Origin: Solen grandis
Lineage: Eukaryota > Mollusca > Bivalvia > Adapedonta > Solenidae
DNA: 64,000 nt
NCBI GenBank assembly: GCA_021229015.1
Contig: CM037781.1
Span: 36,438,759 to 36,502,758 of the forward strand
Reading direction: 5' to 3'
In this document: piece after piece, positions 38,501-52,619 of the stretch
Numbering within the stretch: position 1 is the first letter of the stretch
How the letters are laid out: each line of letters begins with the position of its first letter
Position numbers and translations under genes: made by a program
The notes under the pieces: generated by a model
What the model was told of the DNA's origin: nothing
The model's database searches: none
What the model saw: only the letters and a program-made list of their open reading frames with translations

Positions 38501-41500
38501 TTGAGTGCGTCAAAATGAGTCTATATGAGGGAAAGGGTTAAGCATATCCTTTGGTAAAAATGATGGTTTTTAACTGTTTCAGTTCTGCCATGAACTGCAG
38601 CGTAGAGAAAATTTTGACTTGACAATTTTAATTGTTCAATTCATAGCTATTTTGTGGTGGTAAGATTCTAACAAATGTTGATTTGATTAATTATATAAAA
38701 GACAACAATTTTGTTCCAATAATATTTATTTAAGTATATTTATTTATTCAGAGATATGCCATTATGATCTCTTTTGAACTGACTCTTGTAGATTTCTCCA
38801 CTCATAAAGACTTTTATAATTATACCATTGCTTTACAGAGGTGTGGGCTTAACAGGAATCAAGCATGTCAACTGCTGTCATGTTCTGTCCATCACTCACA
38901 TGTAGACAAAATGGGATGTGAGAATATTAATCTCCTTTAGTGGTAGTTCAAGTTCACTTAAAAGTTTTATCACCTGTGTCTTTACAGAAGAAGGAGACAA
39001 TCCTCTCTAGTTTCAAGCCCCTGCAGCGTGGTATAGCAGCATGCATGACGTGTCCCAATACGAAAGTGATCCGGGGGGTACACAGCCTGCTGTCTCGACT
39101 GATGAGTTACTTTCCCACGGAGCCCGTCACGTCCAGCGTGGCGTCCAAGTACGAGGAACTAGAGTGCCTGTATGCCTGCGTCAGCAAGGTCGTGTATGAA
39201 GGACTGACCAATTATGACAAGTATGTTTGCCTAACTTGATCTTAATTCTTACAGAAGATGGTTCTCTTGTATTGAAAAACTGTTTCTTTTAAATTGTACA
39301 TTTTCTTTTCTATTTCCTAAATAGTGGTTAGTTGACTTTTAATTTAGGTCAAACCTGGTTATAGTCTGCTTTTAGGCCAGTGCTTTTTCAGCCTACTTTT
39401 AATGTTTACCCCCAGATCATTGGATATATTTGAAAATCTCGTATGAGCTACCGAGATATATGGCATCAGAAGTTATTTTCTTGACCAGAATAACCCTCAC
39501 AGGTACCGATTTATACACCTGGCTAGAGTGTAACAATTCAAGATTAATTTCTTGCTCAAGGAATTAGCGGTGACTTGATAGAGATTCACACCAGATACCC
39601 CAGTGATCTGGGGTTGTGCATCCTACCACTTGACGATCCCGCTCCTGAATTAACTGCATAATTCTGAATGTCTTGAGACATGAGTTTATGTCCTTTATGC
39701 AAAGTGTTATTATATATACTTTATTTCTTGTGGGGTTTCTAGTTTAGACCAACCATTACTGCTATGACATTCTCTGTAATAGAAGTTTTATTTTTTAGCA
39801 TAGACTATTTAATAGCGACCTCTAGTGTAGACTAGTCAGTGTACACGTGTTGCTTGTCCCCTGCAGGGCAGTGAATGGTTCCCCGTCCCAGTTGTTCAGC
39901 ACCTTGATGATTCTGAAGGCTGCCTGCATGCACAACCACTGCTACATTGACCGGCTCATCACCACCTTCATGAAGGTCCTCACCAAGATGGCCCGCGAGC
40001 ACCTGGCACCCACTGCCCCTGAGTCCAGTCCAGGTAGAGAGAAAGGGAGGGTGGGAACAAGTGGTGGGAATCTGTTGGCAGAATTCATAATTGATTCTCA
40101 GTTCTTTGATCAATAGATAAATTTCCAAGTTATAATCAGTTGATAAAACAAAAGTCAAATTCTTCCATAAGATGATATTTTATTCACTAGGGCCGTCTTT
40201 AAAAATATGTTTGTTTGCAGTGTTTTGACTGACTTAATAGAATCTGTACTGATTCAATTTCTTTCTATTTTCTTCAGTTTTCTGATTTCACTCTTTCTGT
40301 CAATCTCACTCAATCCATTCTTTCCACTGTTTTCATGCCAATTTCAATTGGATGTCCTCTGCAGTCTTCATTTAGACATGTAAAACAGAAAATAATCGAT
40401 AAAGCAAATAAATACTTAAGCTTAAAAATATGTCATCCCTTCATCTTGAGGCGATACAGCTTCTCCATAGTAAGAATTAAAATAAATAGCCAAAATTAAA
40501 TCTCTATCAACCTAAAACATTTTGTGTAGGAGTGTGCCCTTCATCTTGGCGATTGTTTTCATTATTGGCCAGCGAGCTGCTGTACTGAGTCTTGTTGTAT
40601 GTTTACATTGTCCAGCGAGCTGCTGATACTGAGTCTGGTTGTATGTTTACATTGGCCAGCGAGCTGCTGATACTGAGTCTTGTTGTATGTTTACATTGGC
40701 CAGCGAGCTGCTGATACTGAGTCTTGTTGTATGTTTACATTGGCCAGCGAGCTGCTGATACTGAGTCTTGTTGTATGTTTACATTGACCAGCGAGCTGCT
40801 GATACTGAGTCTTGTTGTATGTTTACATTGACCAGCGAGCTGCTGATACTGAGTCTTGTTGTATGTTTACATTGGCCAGCGAGCTGCTGGTACTGAGTCT
40901 TGTTGTATGTTTACATTGGCCAGCGAGCTGCTGATACTGAGTCTGGTTGTATGTTTACATTGGCCAGCGAGCTGCTGATATTGAGTCTGGTTGTATGTTT
41001 ACATTGGCCAGCGAGCTGCTGATACTGAGTCTGGTTGTATGTTTACATTGGCCAGCGAGCTGCTGGTACTGAGTTTGGTTGTATGTTTACATTGGCCAGC
41101 GAGCTGCTGGTACTGAGTCTGGTTGTATGTTTACATTGGCCAGTGAGCTGCTGATACTGAGTATGGTTGTATGTTTACATTGGCCAGCGAGCTGCTGATA
41201 CTGAGTCTGGTTGTATGTTTACATTGGCCAGCGAGCTGCTGATACTGAGTATGGTTGTATGTTTACATTGACCAGCGAGCTGCTGGTACTGAGTCTGGTT
41301 GTATGTTTACATTGGCCAGCGAGCTGCTGGTACTGAGTCTGGTTGTATGTTTGCATTGGCCAGCGAGCTGCTGATACTGAGTCTGGTTGTATGTTTACAT
41401 TGGCCAGCGAGCTGCTGATACTGAGTCTGGTTGTATGTTTACATTGACCAGCGAGCTGCTGGTACTGAGTCTGGTTGTATGTTTACATTGGCCAGCGAGC

Positions 41501-44500
41501 TGCTGGTACTGAGTCTGGTTGTATGTTTACATTGGCCAGCGAGCTGCTGGTACTGAGTCTTGTTGTATGTTTACATTGGCCAGCGAGCTGCTGATACTGA
41601 GTCTGGTTGTATGTTTACATTGGCCAGCGAGCTGCTGATATTGAGTCTGGTTGTATGTTTACATTGGCCAGCGAGCTGCTGGTACTGAGTTGGTTGTATG
41701 TTTACATTGGCCAGCGAGCTGCTGGTACTGAGTCTGGTTGTATGTTTACATTGGCCAGCGAGCTGCTGATACTGAGTCTGGTTGTATGTTTACAGTGGCC
41801 AGCACGCTGCTGATATTGAGTCTGGTTGTATGTTTACAGTGGGCTGCTGATACTGAGTCTTGTTGTATGTTTACATTGGCCAGCGCGCTGCTGATATTGA
41901 GTCTGGTTGTATGTTTACAGTGGCCAGCGAGCTGCTGATACTGAGTCTGGACCTGGTGAAGAACAGGGTTGGAGTGATGTCCATGGAGATGAGGAAGAGC
42001 TTCATCGGCCAGATTCTGGTAGGACTCATTGAGAAGACAACTGATAGCAAAGTGATGAAGGCCATTACCAAGATGGTGGAGGACTGGGTCAAAACCAAGG
42101 TATGATACCTTCATATGTGTCTAATACAGCATCTTAGATCACTATAGTGGTAACAGTGTCCACCTCGAAAATGGGAAGTTGTGGGTTTGATACCAGGCCA
42201 AGTCATAAACATTGTACTGGTATAGCTCCCTTGCTTGGCACTCAGCTTATAACTATAGTTCCAGGACTGGTCGGCCGGGTGTAATGATAATTTGACTGGG
42301 TGTGATATCATGTCACATGTCTACGGCGTGCTACTGCAGTGTAGAGCAATATATATGTCTCCAAAAGTGGAAATTCTCACAGCAGGTCTTTAAACCCCAG
42401 CAACTGATCAAAAAAATATAATTTTTTTTTGAGGAACCAATGTAGTTAGAAAGAGATAGGTATATTTTATGCCTACATCGTAAAACTTGTTTAATGAAGG
42501 TTAATATGAATATAACCATGTATTGCAGGGTACAATAGCTTTGAATCAGTCACCGTCAATCCGGGAGAAGGCAATACTGCTGGTGAAGCTGATGGTTCAT
42601 ATAGAGAAACGCTTCAGCGATGACCAGGAGCTCAATGCGCAATTTCTGGAGCTAGTCATCTACATCTACAAGTGAGTCACTTTTACTTGTATATAAAGGA
42701 AAGTGAAGGGTACAACTGGTTAGAAGGTTGTGTGTTCAATATCCAGTTGTGACATACTGAAGTCAATGGAAATTAAAGAGATATAAAGGGTGGTTCCAGC
42801 ACTGGTTGACCTGGTGTGTTATCATGCCACTTTTCCATGGCTTGATATTGCAGTGGGACAGCTTTATATATTTGTCTCAAGTTGACATAAGTCCCCAAAT
42901 GACTGAAATACTGTCAAACAAACAAACAAACAAACAAACAAATAGTCAAATGTAGGGGGAGGACTGATAGACTTGGGGTTCTCTGCAAGGTATCAGGATC
43001 ATGCAAAAATTGATAGACTTTATTTGGTTGCAGTAACTTAAAGAAATACTTATGTTGGCCAGACTTTATAGAGATCTATAACAAGAATGTTTGATGGTGT
43101 TTGCAATATTTCATTATGGTGTATTATATATTTCTTTTATCTTGATTAGGAATTATGTTTATGTTCTATTTGGGAACATGGTTGGAGTGGAACTTTGCAC
43201 ATAAGAAATTTCCTTGGCAGGAATCAGAACTTGTGATATTGTGACCATAGTCTAGAAATGCTATCTGGATGACAAAGTCCTTGCATATATCAGAGGTGAA
43301 TGAGAGGTATCAATTTGATCTGTATCTATCACTAATTGCATACACAATGGAGTTTTATTAGTAGTCATACTTTCAAAAAAAGTGAAAACTGTAGTGGTAA
43401 GAAATCAAGGGAGACAACCAGTGATACGTGACATTTTGTCCACCAGGGACGAGGCCCTCAATGTGACAGAACTCACCTCGAAGCTGGAGCAAGCATTCCT
43501 TGGAGGATTGAGGTGCGGCCAGCCCAATATCCGACAGAAGTTTGTGGAGGTATTCAACAACAGTATCCCGCGCCGGGTGTTTGACCGCCTTCTGTATATC
43601 ACCTGCTCCCAGAACTGGGAGGCCATGGGCAGTCACTTCTGGATCAAGCAATGTATAGAGGTGAGGTGTAGGGCTGATCTAGCCATTGAACTGCATACAT
43701 TGTGAAGTTGATTTTTCATTTCATATGAAACAGCAGATGTCTTTCTAATGTGTGGTAAGGAAAGGATTGTTTTCAAGGAATATTTTTAAATTTCACAACA
43801 TTGCAAAATACTTGTGTGGTTTTGACTCTGGCTGAACTGAATTTATTTCTTTTCATATGAAATCCATCTTACCTGTATGGTTATTACATGGCATTAGATG
43901 GATGTTGCAGTATGACTGAAATACTGTCAATCTTACATTAAATTGCAGGCAATTAATCTCTGAAAACATGTATTGACTTAATTATATGCCAAACAAAAAT
44001 GGGGGTGGGGGTATGTAGTAGTGAGTTTTAGTCTGTCTGTTGACTTTGTTTGATCAATACCTCATGAGCGGGTTTACAGATTTAGATTATTTTTGGTATG
44101 AAGGTCAAATTTAACATATTTTTGGATGTCTGGATAGCGTAGTGGTATAGAAATGCACTTCGCTTCTCACCAAGGCATCCCAGGATTTCTCCGGATTCTT
44201 TGGCTTCCTCCCAAAATAATGATCATATACACTGCCACCAGAGCCATTGAGAGTGATTTATATAAGTTGTGAAAACTTGTTTCGTAATCAATGTAAACTA
44301 AAGTTTAACCTAAACATATTTTTGGTACACACATTTATCTCAATAAAATGAAGGTCAGATTTGACATTGGGCAATTTTTTTTCACAGTTATGGCCCTTTT
44401 TCTACTAAGAATGTGTACACAATGTGTATTGCTGCTTCAAACATGTTGGTTCTCCACTGTTGACAGTTGATCCTGGCAGTAGCTGTAAGTGCTCAGCCCA

Positions 44501-47500
44501 TCCAGAGTTCCTCCTCCCTCAACCTGCTGCCCTCGGCCAGCAGCATTGTGAGTCTGGCCGACAGCTCGGACCGTGCACATTTTGCCACCATAATGAAGAT
44601 GAAAGAGGAACCCATGGATGTGGAGACACTGGACTCCAACAAGGAGGAGGTAAACATAGGGTACATGGGGGGTGGGGTGGAGTTGAGGGGCAGTGGGCAC
44701 TGAGGGTCTATTTATGGGACTGTTAGAAGGAGGAGGTAAACATAGGATACATGGGGGGTGGGGTGGAGTTGAGGGGCAGTGGGTACTGAGGGTCTATTTA
44801 TGGGACTGTTAGAAGAAGGAGGTAAACATAGGATACATGGGGGGGGGGTGTTGAGGGTACTGAGGGTCTGTTTACTGGACTGTTTCAAGATAATTGTAAA
44901 TAATAATAGGGCACAGGTAGAGCTTGGGTAGACAGGGGACTTAGAGTCTATTGTCATCTCAAAAATAGTTATTTCTATTTCGTGGAAGAATTAAATTAAC
45001 TTTAGTATTATAGAAAATATGATTTAATAATTTTAAATCTTATACAAGTATGATAATACTTTTGTCACTGAAAGTATTTTAGCAGTATTCTACAAATGTA
45101 TGTATCTGAGATAGATACTCGGCTTTGTTTGTTACGAGCCTTATTTCTAATCAAATTCTGACGGCAGGACGAGATAGACATGGATCTCGGAGTGTCGCCG
45201 GATGAGCCGAAGGAATCGACCAAGAAGGAAGTAACGGACCCGAAGCAGAACCTGATGACATTGCTACAGAGACAGACCAAGTTCCTGGAGAGCTGTCGGG
45301 AAGTCAAGGTTAGTCATGTGGTTTCTTGCAAGGCATTGTCAGGTTGGTGAAATGTATGTCAGCGATAGTGAAAAGTCTTTGTCTTTTGTTAGTATGATGT
45401 GTCTTGTCTGATAATTGAGGCAAGCTCCTAAGAATTTTTTTCACAGTTACAGAGAAATATGCCGTCTGCATTTAAAGCACATTTCCTAATCAGTATGCAG
45501 AGACCAAACTTGGATTTTAGTTTTTGTCTTACATTCCTGTAATAACAAATTTATACATATGCATGTACTTGAAGCAGTCAATGTTTCTTCAAGAAATGCA
45601 TATTTATTCATAAATAGAATGATGCTTTTCTGAGGTTATCTAGGGCAGGTTTTAAATGATATACATTTCATTATGCATTATCATTAAGGCATTGTCATTG
45701 TGTGTGGTTGTGTTACAGACGGTGCAGTACCTGACAGCCCTGGCTCAGCTGGGCCACAGCTCCACTGACCTCAGTCACATCTCCTGGATGGATCTCTTCC
45801 CTCGCATCTGGAAGGTCCTCTCCGACAAGCAACAGCAGGTAACCCAGCAACGGGCCATGATTTGATCAGTATTGTACATAAACGTCTGACTGTAATGAAG
45901 ATGATGTTAAAGAAAGTTTAGTTTCAACCTGTGCAAATGCCAAAAAAAAAAAAAAGGTTCCGTTTCTGGTCTCTCGACCGACCCTCTATTTTTACAGCCT
46001 ACCCTATATTTTTTTTCATATTTCCACCTTCAAATAATCTTTCCTTTACTTTTTTTTTTTTTTTTTTACTGTTCGCATCATTGAGAGGGAAGAAAACAAC
46101 AAAAAAATATCCCTACCTACCTACCCTCTTTTTTTTTTGGCTGGAGACCAGAAATGGACCAATTTATTTTCCGAACAGGACAGTTAAGGTATAGTTGTCC
46201 AAATAGCCAAAATGGCTAGAGTTTCTGCCCTGCAACTTCAAAATCTTGGCATACCAAAGTTTTAAAAAATGGTATGGTTACATATCTCTTGCTTGGAGCT
46301 CAGCATAAAAAAGTAGTTCCATGACTGATTTACCTGGTGTTGGGATAATATGAAATGATGTTGCAGTTATCATGCCGCAAGTTTGAGATATGATATGGCA
46401 GTATCAGAGACAAAACTCAAGATGGGACATTAAATCTTAGCAAACAAATAAGTTTAAGGCCTGTAGAAATCAATTTGTTTTAATCACATCCTGTAACACA
46501 TAGATCAGTTTTAATTTAAACATATCAAAGGAGGAATTATCACCATTGATGGATTTACTTGTAATTTCTTTTGTTAAGTTTAATGTTAGTTTTGCCCACT
46601 GTAGCCTTAATCTTAGATCCCTGTTGTGAATGTCCATGGCTTGTTATGTGAAGAGCTGTTTTGATGATGCATATTGTTGTGTTTGTTACAGATGTTGGGC
46701 GGGGAACTGATCACGTTCATGTGCAGCGGGAGTCACGTAGTACAGAAGGACTGCCACCCGAGTGCCATCCATACGTTTGTCGAGAGTCTGGCGCTCTGTG
46801 TTCCTCCTGTCCCTATCCGGCCCAGCATACTGAAGGTCAGTCATTTGTGACAGATTGTATATTAGGTGTATGGTGAATGCAGTTGTAAGACTATCCATAA
46901 AAAATAAGAAACCAAAAGAGGTTTTGGTAGTGAATCCCGATAATTTAATGCCTTTGGAAATTAATGATTTTATGAAACATGTGTCGCAACTGCTGGGATG
47001 AAACAGTGGTGGAATTAGGACATGTATAATTGTATTGGGAAAGAGAGCAGTATCGTATGCTTTATTTCAGCATGTATTTGGTTGTGATAATATATTCTGT
47101 GTGAACATTGAAATAAGCTTTTCATTCCTTGACACAGATGCTGTAAGGTTGAGAGTTGTATAACTGTGTATTTGTCTCTCTGCAGTACCTGGGTCGAACC
47201 CACAACCTCTGGTACAGATCCTGCCTACTGCTGGAGCAGATTGCCTTCGAGAACGGACCCTCGACCCTGGTCAAGAACCGCTCCGTCAGTGAATATGAGT
47301 TTGAGCCAACCAACACTCCAGTACAGGTAGGAAATTCCATCATGTGTGATGCTGGCTTGTGCTGTATATTACTAGTGATATGTTGATCATCTTTGTCAGC
47401 TAAAGGGTGGGAGTCTGAACTAAAAAAAAGCTTTAGGGGAAATTTATAAGAAACTTCATCAGTGCTTGTGCCAATTATTTGAATTCAAATATGATGATAA

Positions 47501-50500
47501 TTTCTATCTCATTGTTTCTTCATTTTCTCCTAATAGGCTCTGTACTGAACCTTTATAAAAATAATGCAAATAAAAAGATTGAAGAAACAAGTCAGGAATG
47601 GAAAGAAACAAACTTGTAATGTAACATTAACCAGACATTATTAATAAAAAAAATGAAAGGAACTTGCAGTAGGATTTAAAATACTCCACCTGTAAAACAG
47701 ACTTTGAGATATTTGGACGGGTTTTTCAACGAAATATACCGCCCTATAAATTGGATGATTTCTGGTCAGGCGTCTGCTCTGATTAACTTTTTTTTTTTTA
47801 AATCTGCTATTATTTCTATGTCATTGTATCGCTTCAATATTTGGACAATTGCTTAAGTGGAAGTACTATTACATAATGCAGTTGACCTTGACCATTGACC
47901 CACTTTTGATGAAAAAATGGCGTCTAGACAGTTTTACTGTTTGGTTAATCTGCTATAACTTCTTTGTGCCTTCATTGGATTGCTTCAATACTTGGATAGT
48001 TGCCTAAGTGGATAGACCTTTATGTTATGCAGTTGACCTTGTGACCTTGACCTTTGACATACTTTTAATGAAAAAAAAAAGCCACAAAAGAAACCGTCCA
48101 TAATACCATCAGGTTTTGTTGAGTTAAAAAAAACTAATTTTGAGATGCTCCATGAAATGAAGGTCAAATGTTATGTTGTGCATGACCCCTGCAGGAGACC
48201 CTGGATGCCCTGTGTGACCTCTACTCCCTGCTGAAGGAGGAGGACATGTGGGCGGGGCTCTGGCAGAAGCGGGCCAAGTTCCCGGAGACCAACACTGCCA
48301 TTGCCTATGAACAACATGGCTTCTTCGAACAAGCACAGGGATCATTTGAATCTGTGAGTTAAGATAAGTTATTATTCTGGTTTTTGTATGGTTATCATTA
48401 AAAAAGAAAAGTATCAATGAAAGCTAAGCTATTTTCCATTTGAATTTTTTTTTTAATTATCTTAAATATAACAAAGTACATACATGTAAAAAGATGAAAA
48501 TACAGTCACTCTTCCTGCATATATCTTTTCCAAAACTTTTTCAAGAAAATTCACTGTGGGAATTGATTGCCTTCAAAAATCATCATATGGCTTGTATGAT
48601 AGTCCATTTTGACACATGGAAGTGATGTGATATACAGAGTTTCAGTGTTTAGCTATACATGAAATTTCATCATCATACTCTGTTGTTGATTTAAACCCCA
48701 TAGGAGATAAAAATAGAATATTCTATGATATTCCCATGCCCAAAGTAATGGTCAAACCCAGGAACCATCATCAACGATTTTTATGAATCTGTTTCCAAGA
48801 CATAGTAAAAAGAAGTTAAAACATAACTTGCATATGAATGTCACATTTTAGGCCATGAGTAAGGCCAGAAGTGACCACAACTCGGGGCCTGCATCTCCGT
48901 CTGTACTGCCGGAATATCGTATTTGGGAGGACCACTGGATCAGGTGAGCTGCTATACAGTTGTCGTTTGACTGTTCTTTAAACTTGTCTAGGGCTAAGTA
49001 ATACTTGATTAAATTAAATGGGAAAACATTTTTTTAATGAAAAATAAAAATACCATTGTAGATAAGGATTAGATTATAAAAAAAAATACAAAGTATATAT
49101 CAAATTTTGGCTAAGTTTATTACAATACCTATTGATCCCAATGATATTTAGATATTTTCTACTCAGTATTTCTATATAACTATTCTATCCAAGAGTTGAT
49201 ACACCCAGTTACTGTTGGCCATGTCAGGCGGCCAATGTAAAATTTGTGTGTGGTCTATCCCCATAAGGGGCCTCTGTGGTGGAGAGGGTAAAGTCCTTGT
49301 ATTTAACACTCACTCAGACCCTCGCCGTGTGGGTTTGAGTCCCAGTAGGGTAATTCAGATTTTCATTTGAGGAAGCCTTCCAGTTGGCTTGCGGTAGGTA
49401 GGTAGTTCTACCCAAATGCCTCAGTGTATTTGGGGTCTTCCTCCACCTGTAATTAGCTGGACGTCGCTATATGACTGAAATACTGTCACAGTGATGGTAA
49501 ACTAAAATAATCAATCAATCAGTCTACCCCAGTGACCGTGTATGATGATGTTTCTGTACAGATGTTCCAAGGAGCTGAACCAGTGGGACCTGTTACTGGA
49601 GTACGCCAACTCCAAGGGTAACACCAATCCACACCTGGTCCTCGAGAGTGCCTGGCGCGTCCCCAACTGGGCTCTCATGAAGGATGCCCTCTCACAGGTA
49701 ACCTGTCACATACGGCCATATAGCTGCTTGTCAAAATAACAAAACCAAGATTCTGATGCTGTTTTGTATACAATACAAAATTGTTTAAGCAAGAATACAC
49801 TGTTAATTGCTTATTAAAGTGATGATCCATCTTGTGTCACCTGCTGTAAGCAGAGTGACACATAGGGATCACTTTTCCGTCGTCTGTCCACCTTGTCTGT
49901 CACACTTTTTTAGTCACGCTTCAGCAGATGACACATGTGTTCCAAAGAACCCTCTTGTTGTGTTGTCAACGTATCATGGCTGACATATAGGCACCACTTT
50001 GTCATTGTCATTTGTTATGTCCAATTTGTTTGTAATATCTTTAACTCAGATTAAAATGAACAGATCTTCATAAAACTTAGATATAATGTTTATGTGGACA
50101 ATATCTGAGATTAGTTTCATTTTCCACAGAATTCATTAAGCAGATTTTGAGTTATAGTCTTTGAAAAATATTATTGACAATGTTTATCATTTTATATGGC
50201 TGAATTATCAGTATGCTTTTCTGTGTCATCTGCTGTAAGCAGGGGTGACACATAGGGATTACTTCTTCGTCATCTGTCTATCCGTCTGTCTGTCACACAT
50301 TGTCACATTTTTTCTGTCACATTTCTCTCAGCAGGTGATACATGTGTTCCAAGTTGCACTTCTTGTATGAAATAAATAACAGCTCTGTTTACGTCTGACT
50401 CAGGTTGTTTATATGTCAGGTGTGTGTCTCACAGTGTATGTATCCCTTCAGGTGGAGTTGAGCTGCCCAAAGGAACTGGCCTGGAAGGTGAATCTGTACC

Positions 50501-52574
50501 GTGGATACATCGCCATCTGTCACCCGGACGACCACCACCTTAATATGGTAACTATGGTAATGTAACCAACTTGGTACTAGGCATGGGCTTACATGCAGTG
50601 CACGTGCAAAGTGACCATGCTTATAGTGTGGATGTTGTGGCAGTATGCACAACCCGCTATCTCACGTGCTGTCGAGCAGCCCGGTATGCTTGGCATGTGA
50701 TAACCCTTGCCCCTTTGACCATGGTGCCATGAGCCAGTTCCAAGAAGGTCTGGCACCTTGCACCTCTTGGGAATTGTAAGTAGGAAGTAATAAATAGGTC
50801 TATTGTTTTGTCTGCTTTGCGTTCATCGTCTTTTGCTACAGGTTATTTGGAAGTTTATTATTGAACAGCTTCATTTCTTGCTATGACCAGTACCGTTATT
50901 GAAAAGGAAGAAGCAAAAACTGACTTGTTTCAGTTTCTTGTGTTTGTATTTTAGTAACACTAAAACAGCTGACTGTGAATCTTTGTATTAATTTGATAGA
51001 ATTAACACATCAGGTGATTTGTTGTGTGCATGAATGTTGTATTATTATTTTTGGTTTTATGTTAGTTATATTTTTCATCCCAACTCCTGTAATATTCATT
51101 TTCATTCTTATTTTGCGAAATTCAACTCCGCTGCTACTTCAGAATCTGCTGATGTCATATTTGCCTCCAAGTTCTATTTGCTTCTTATTATGGGGTCATT
51201 ACACTGGAACACAGAGATGACAAACATAGTTTTCTTCCGTTACTGTATGACATACTTTTTGTTCGCAAAAAAAATGTTCATTATTACACATTTTTATGAG
51301 TACGTAAATTTGTGTATCAATAGATTCAGACTGAATGTACCAGTATTATACTGAGATATATTAAGTTGACCACTGAATTTAACCCTTTCCCTCATATAGA
51401 CTCATTTTGACGCACTCATTAGGTACCACATAAAGCCTGATCTGCAGAAAACCACAGTTAAACCTTCCCAAATTTAATTACAAAGTCCTCATTTCCAGAC
51501 CACTGAGGAGCAGCGAACAGCATAAAACCTGATCAGCCTTCGAGTTACTCGCAGGCTGATCTGGTTTTATGCTGTTCGCATAGGTCTTTTCATGGTTTCC
51601 TCTATGAGGGAAAGGGTTAACTTTTTGGGGACAATTATTAGAGGAGAGCGGCACCTCAAAAATCAGTAAAAATTAATTTCCAGTTAAGTGTAGAGGGAAA
51701 CTGTCTGAACAGAGAAGACCTGAACACACCTGGTGTATTTTTCTCTTAAAATACAAATAAATTTTATCTTGCTAGTAAAAAAAAAATCATCCTACAAAAT
51801 GTCTGTCTCCATGTTAGAATATCAGAATAAGAAACATGAACATTTTTTAGACTTTTTTCTTCCAAATGTTACGTATTATCAGTAAAAAAGAAGCAAAATA
51901 TTCAAAACAAAAAAATGGGTAGGAATTAATGTATCAAGTTTTTTTTTGTTTATTTATTTGAACGTCATTTCACAATTTGTATGCTAGCAGAGTTTACTGT
52001 TTTAAAAGTAAATAAACTTATATGATTTTTGTACTCTAGTTTCTGTGTGTGTTACAGATTGAGCGTCTAGTGGAGCTGGCCAGTAACCTTGCCATCAAGG
52101 AGTGGCGACGTCTGCCCCACATTGTCACCCACATACATGTGCCCCTCCTACAGGTAACGCCCCTTACCTTGCAGTCTGCTTGGTTCAAGGGTTTAACTTA
52201 GTAACTAAGTGCTGGTAATTGCTAATTGCAAAATTATTGGTTAAAATTGCATAAAAAATGAATCGTTTTTTGGCAATGTTTAAGATTTTGAATGACCAAA
52301 ACCTCCATGACCCCAGGCAAAAACTATTTTTTTTTTTTTTTTTTAAACAGAAATAGAAATTCTTATCTGGCTAAGCTTAAAAACTTTTATATCATATTTT
52401 TCATTTGTGAATGAATAAGATACTATGATCAGTAACATTCGGTAGGACCAATTTAAACATACAACTGATTGTGTTTTCCAAGAGATTTCATTTTGGATCC
52501 ATAGTCACGTACATTACCACTGGACCAAGACACCTTACTGATGGTATGTGTTTGGTCTTTTGTTACAGGCGGCC

Positions 52575-52619
<45 letters not shown>

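Noticed and set aside
40568..41920. CRISPR-like regular array
   Set aside because: Units are contiguous 44-bp minisatellite copies without distinct spacers, lie in a eukaryotic intron, and match the neighbouring exon start.
41607..41938. Open frames with repeated YIGQRAAD/ASELLILSL peptides
   Set aside because: They are the minisatellite read as protein. The unit length of 44 is not a multiple of three, and there is no evidence of translation.
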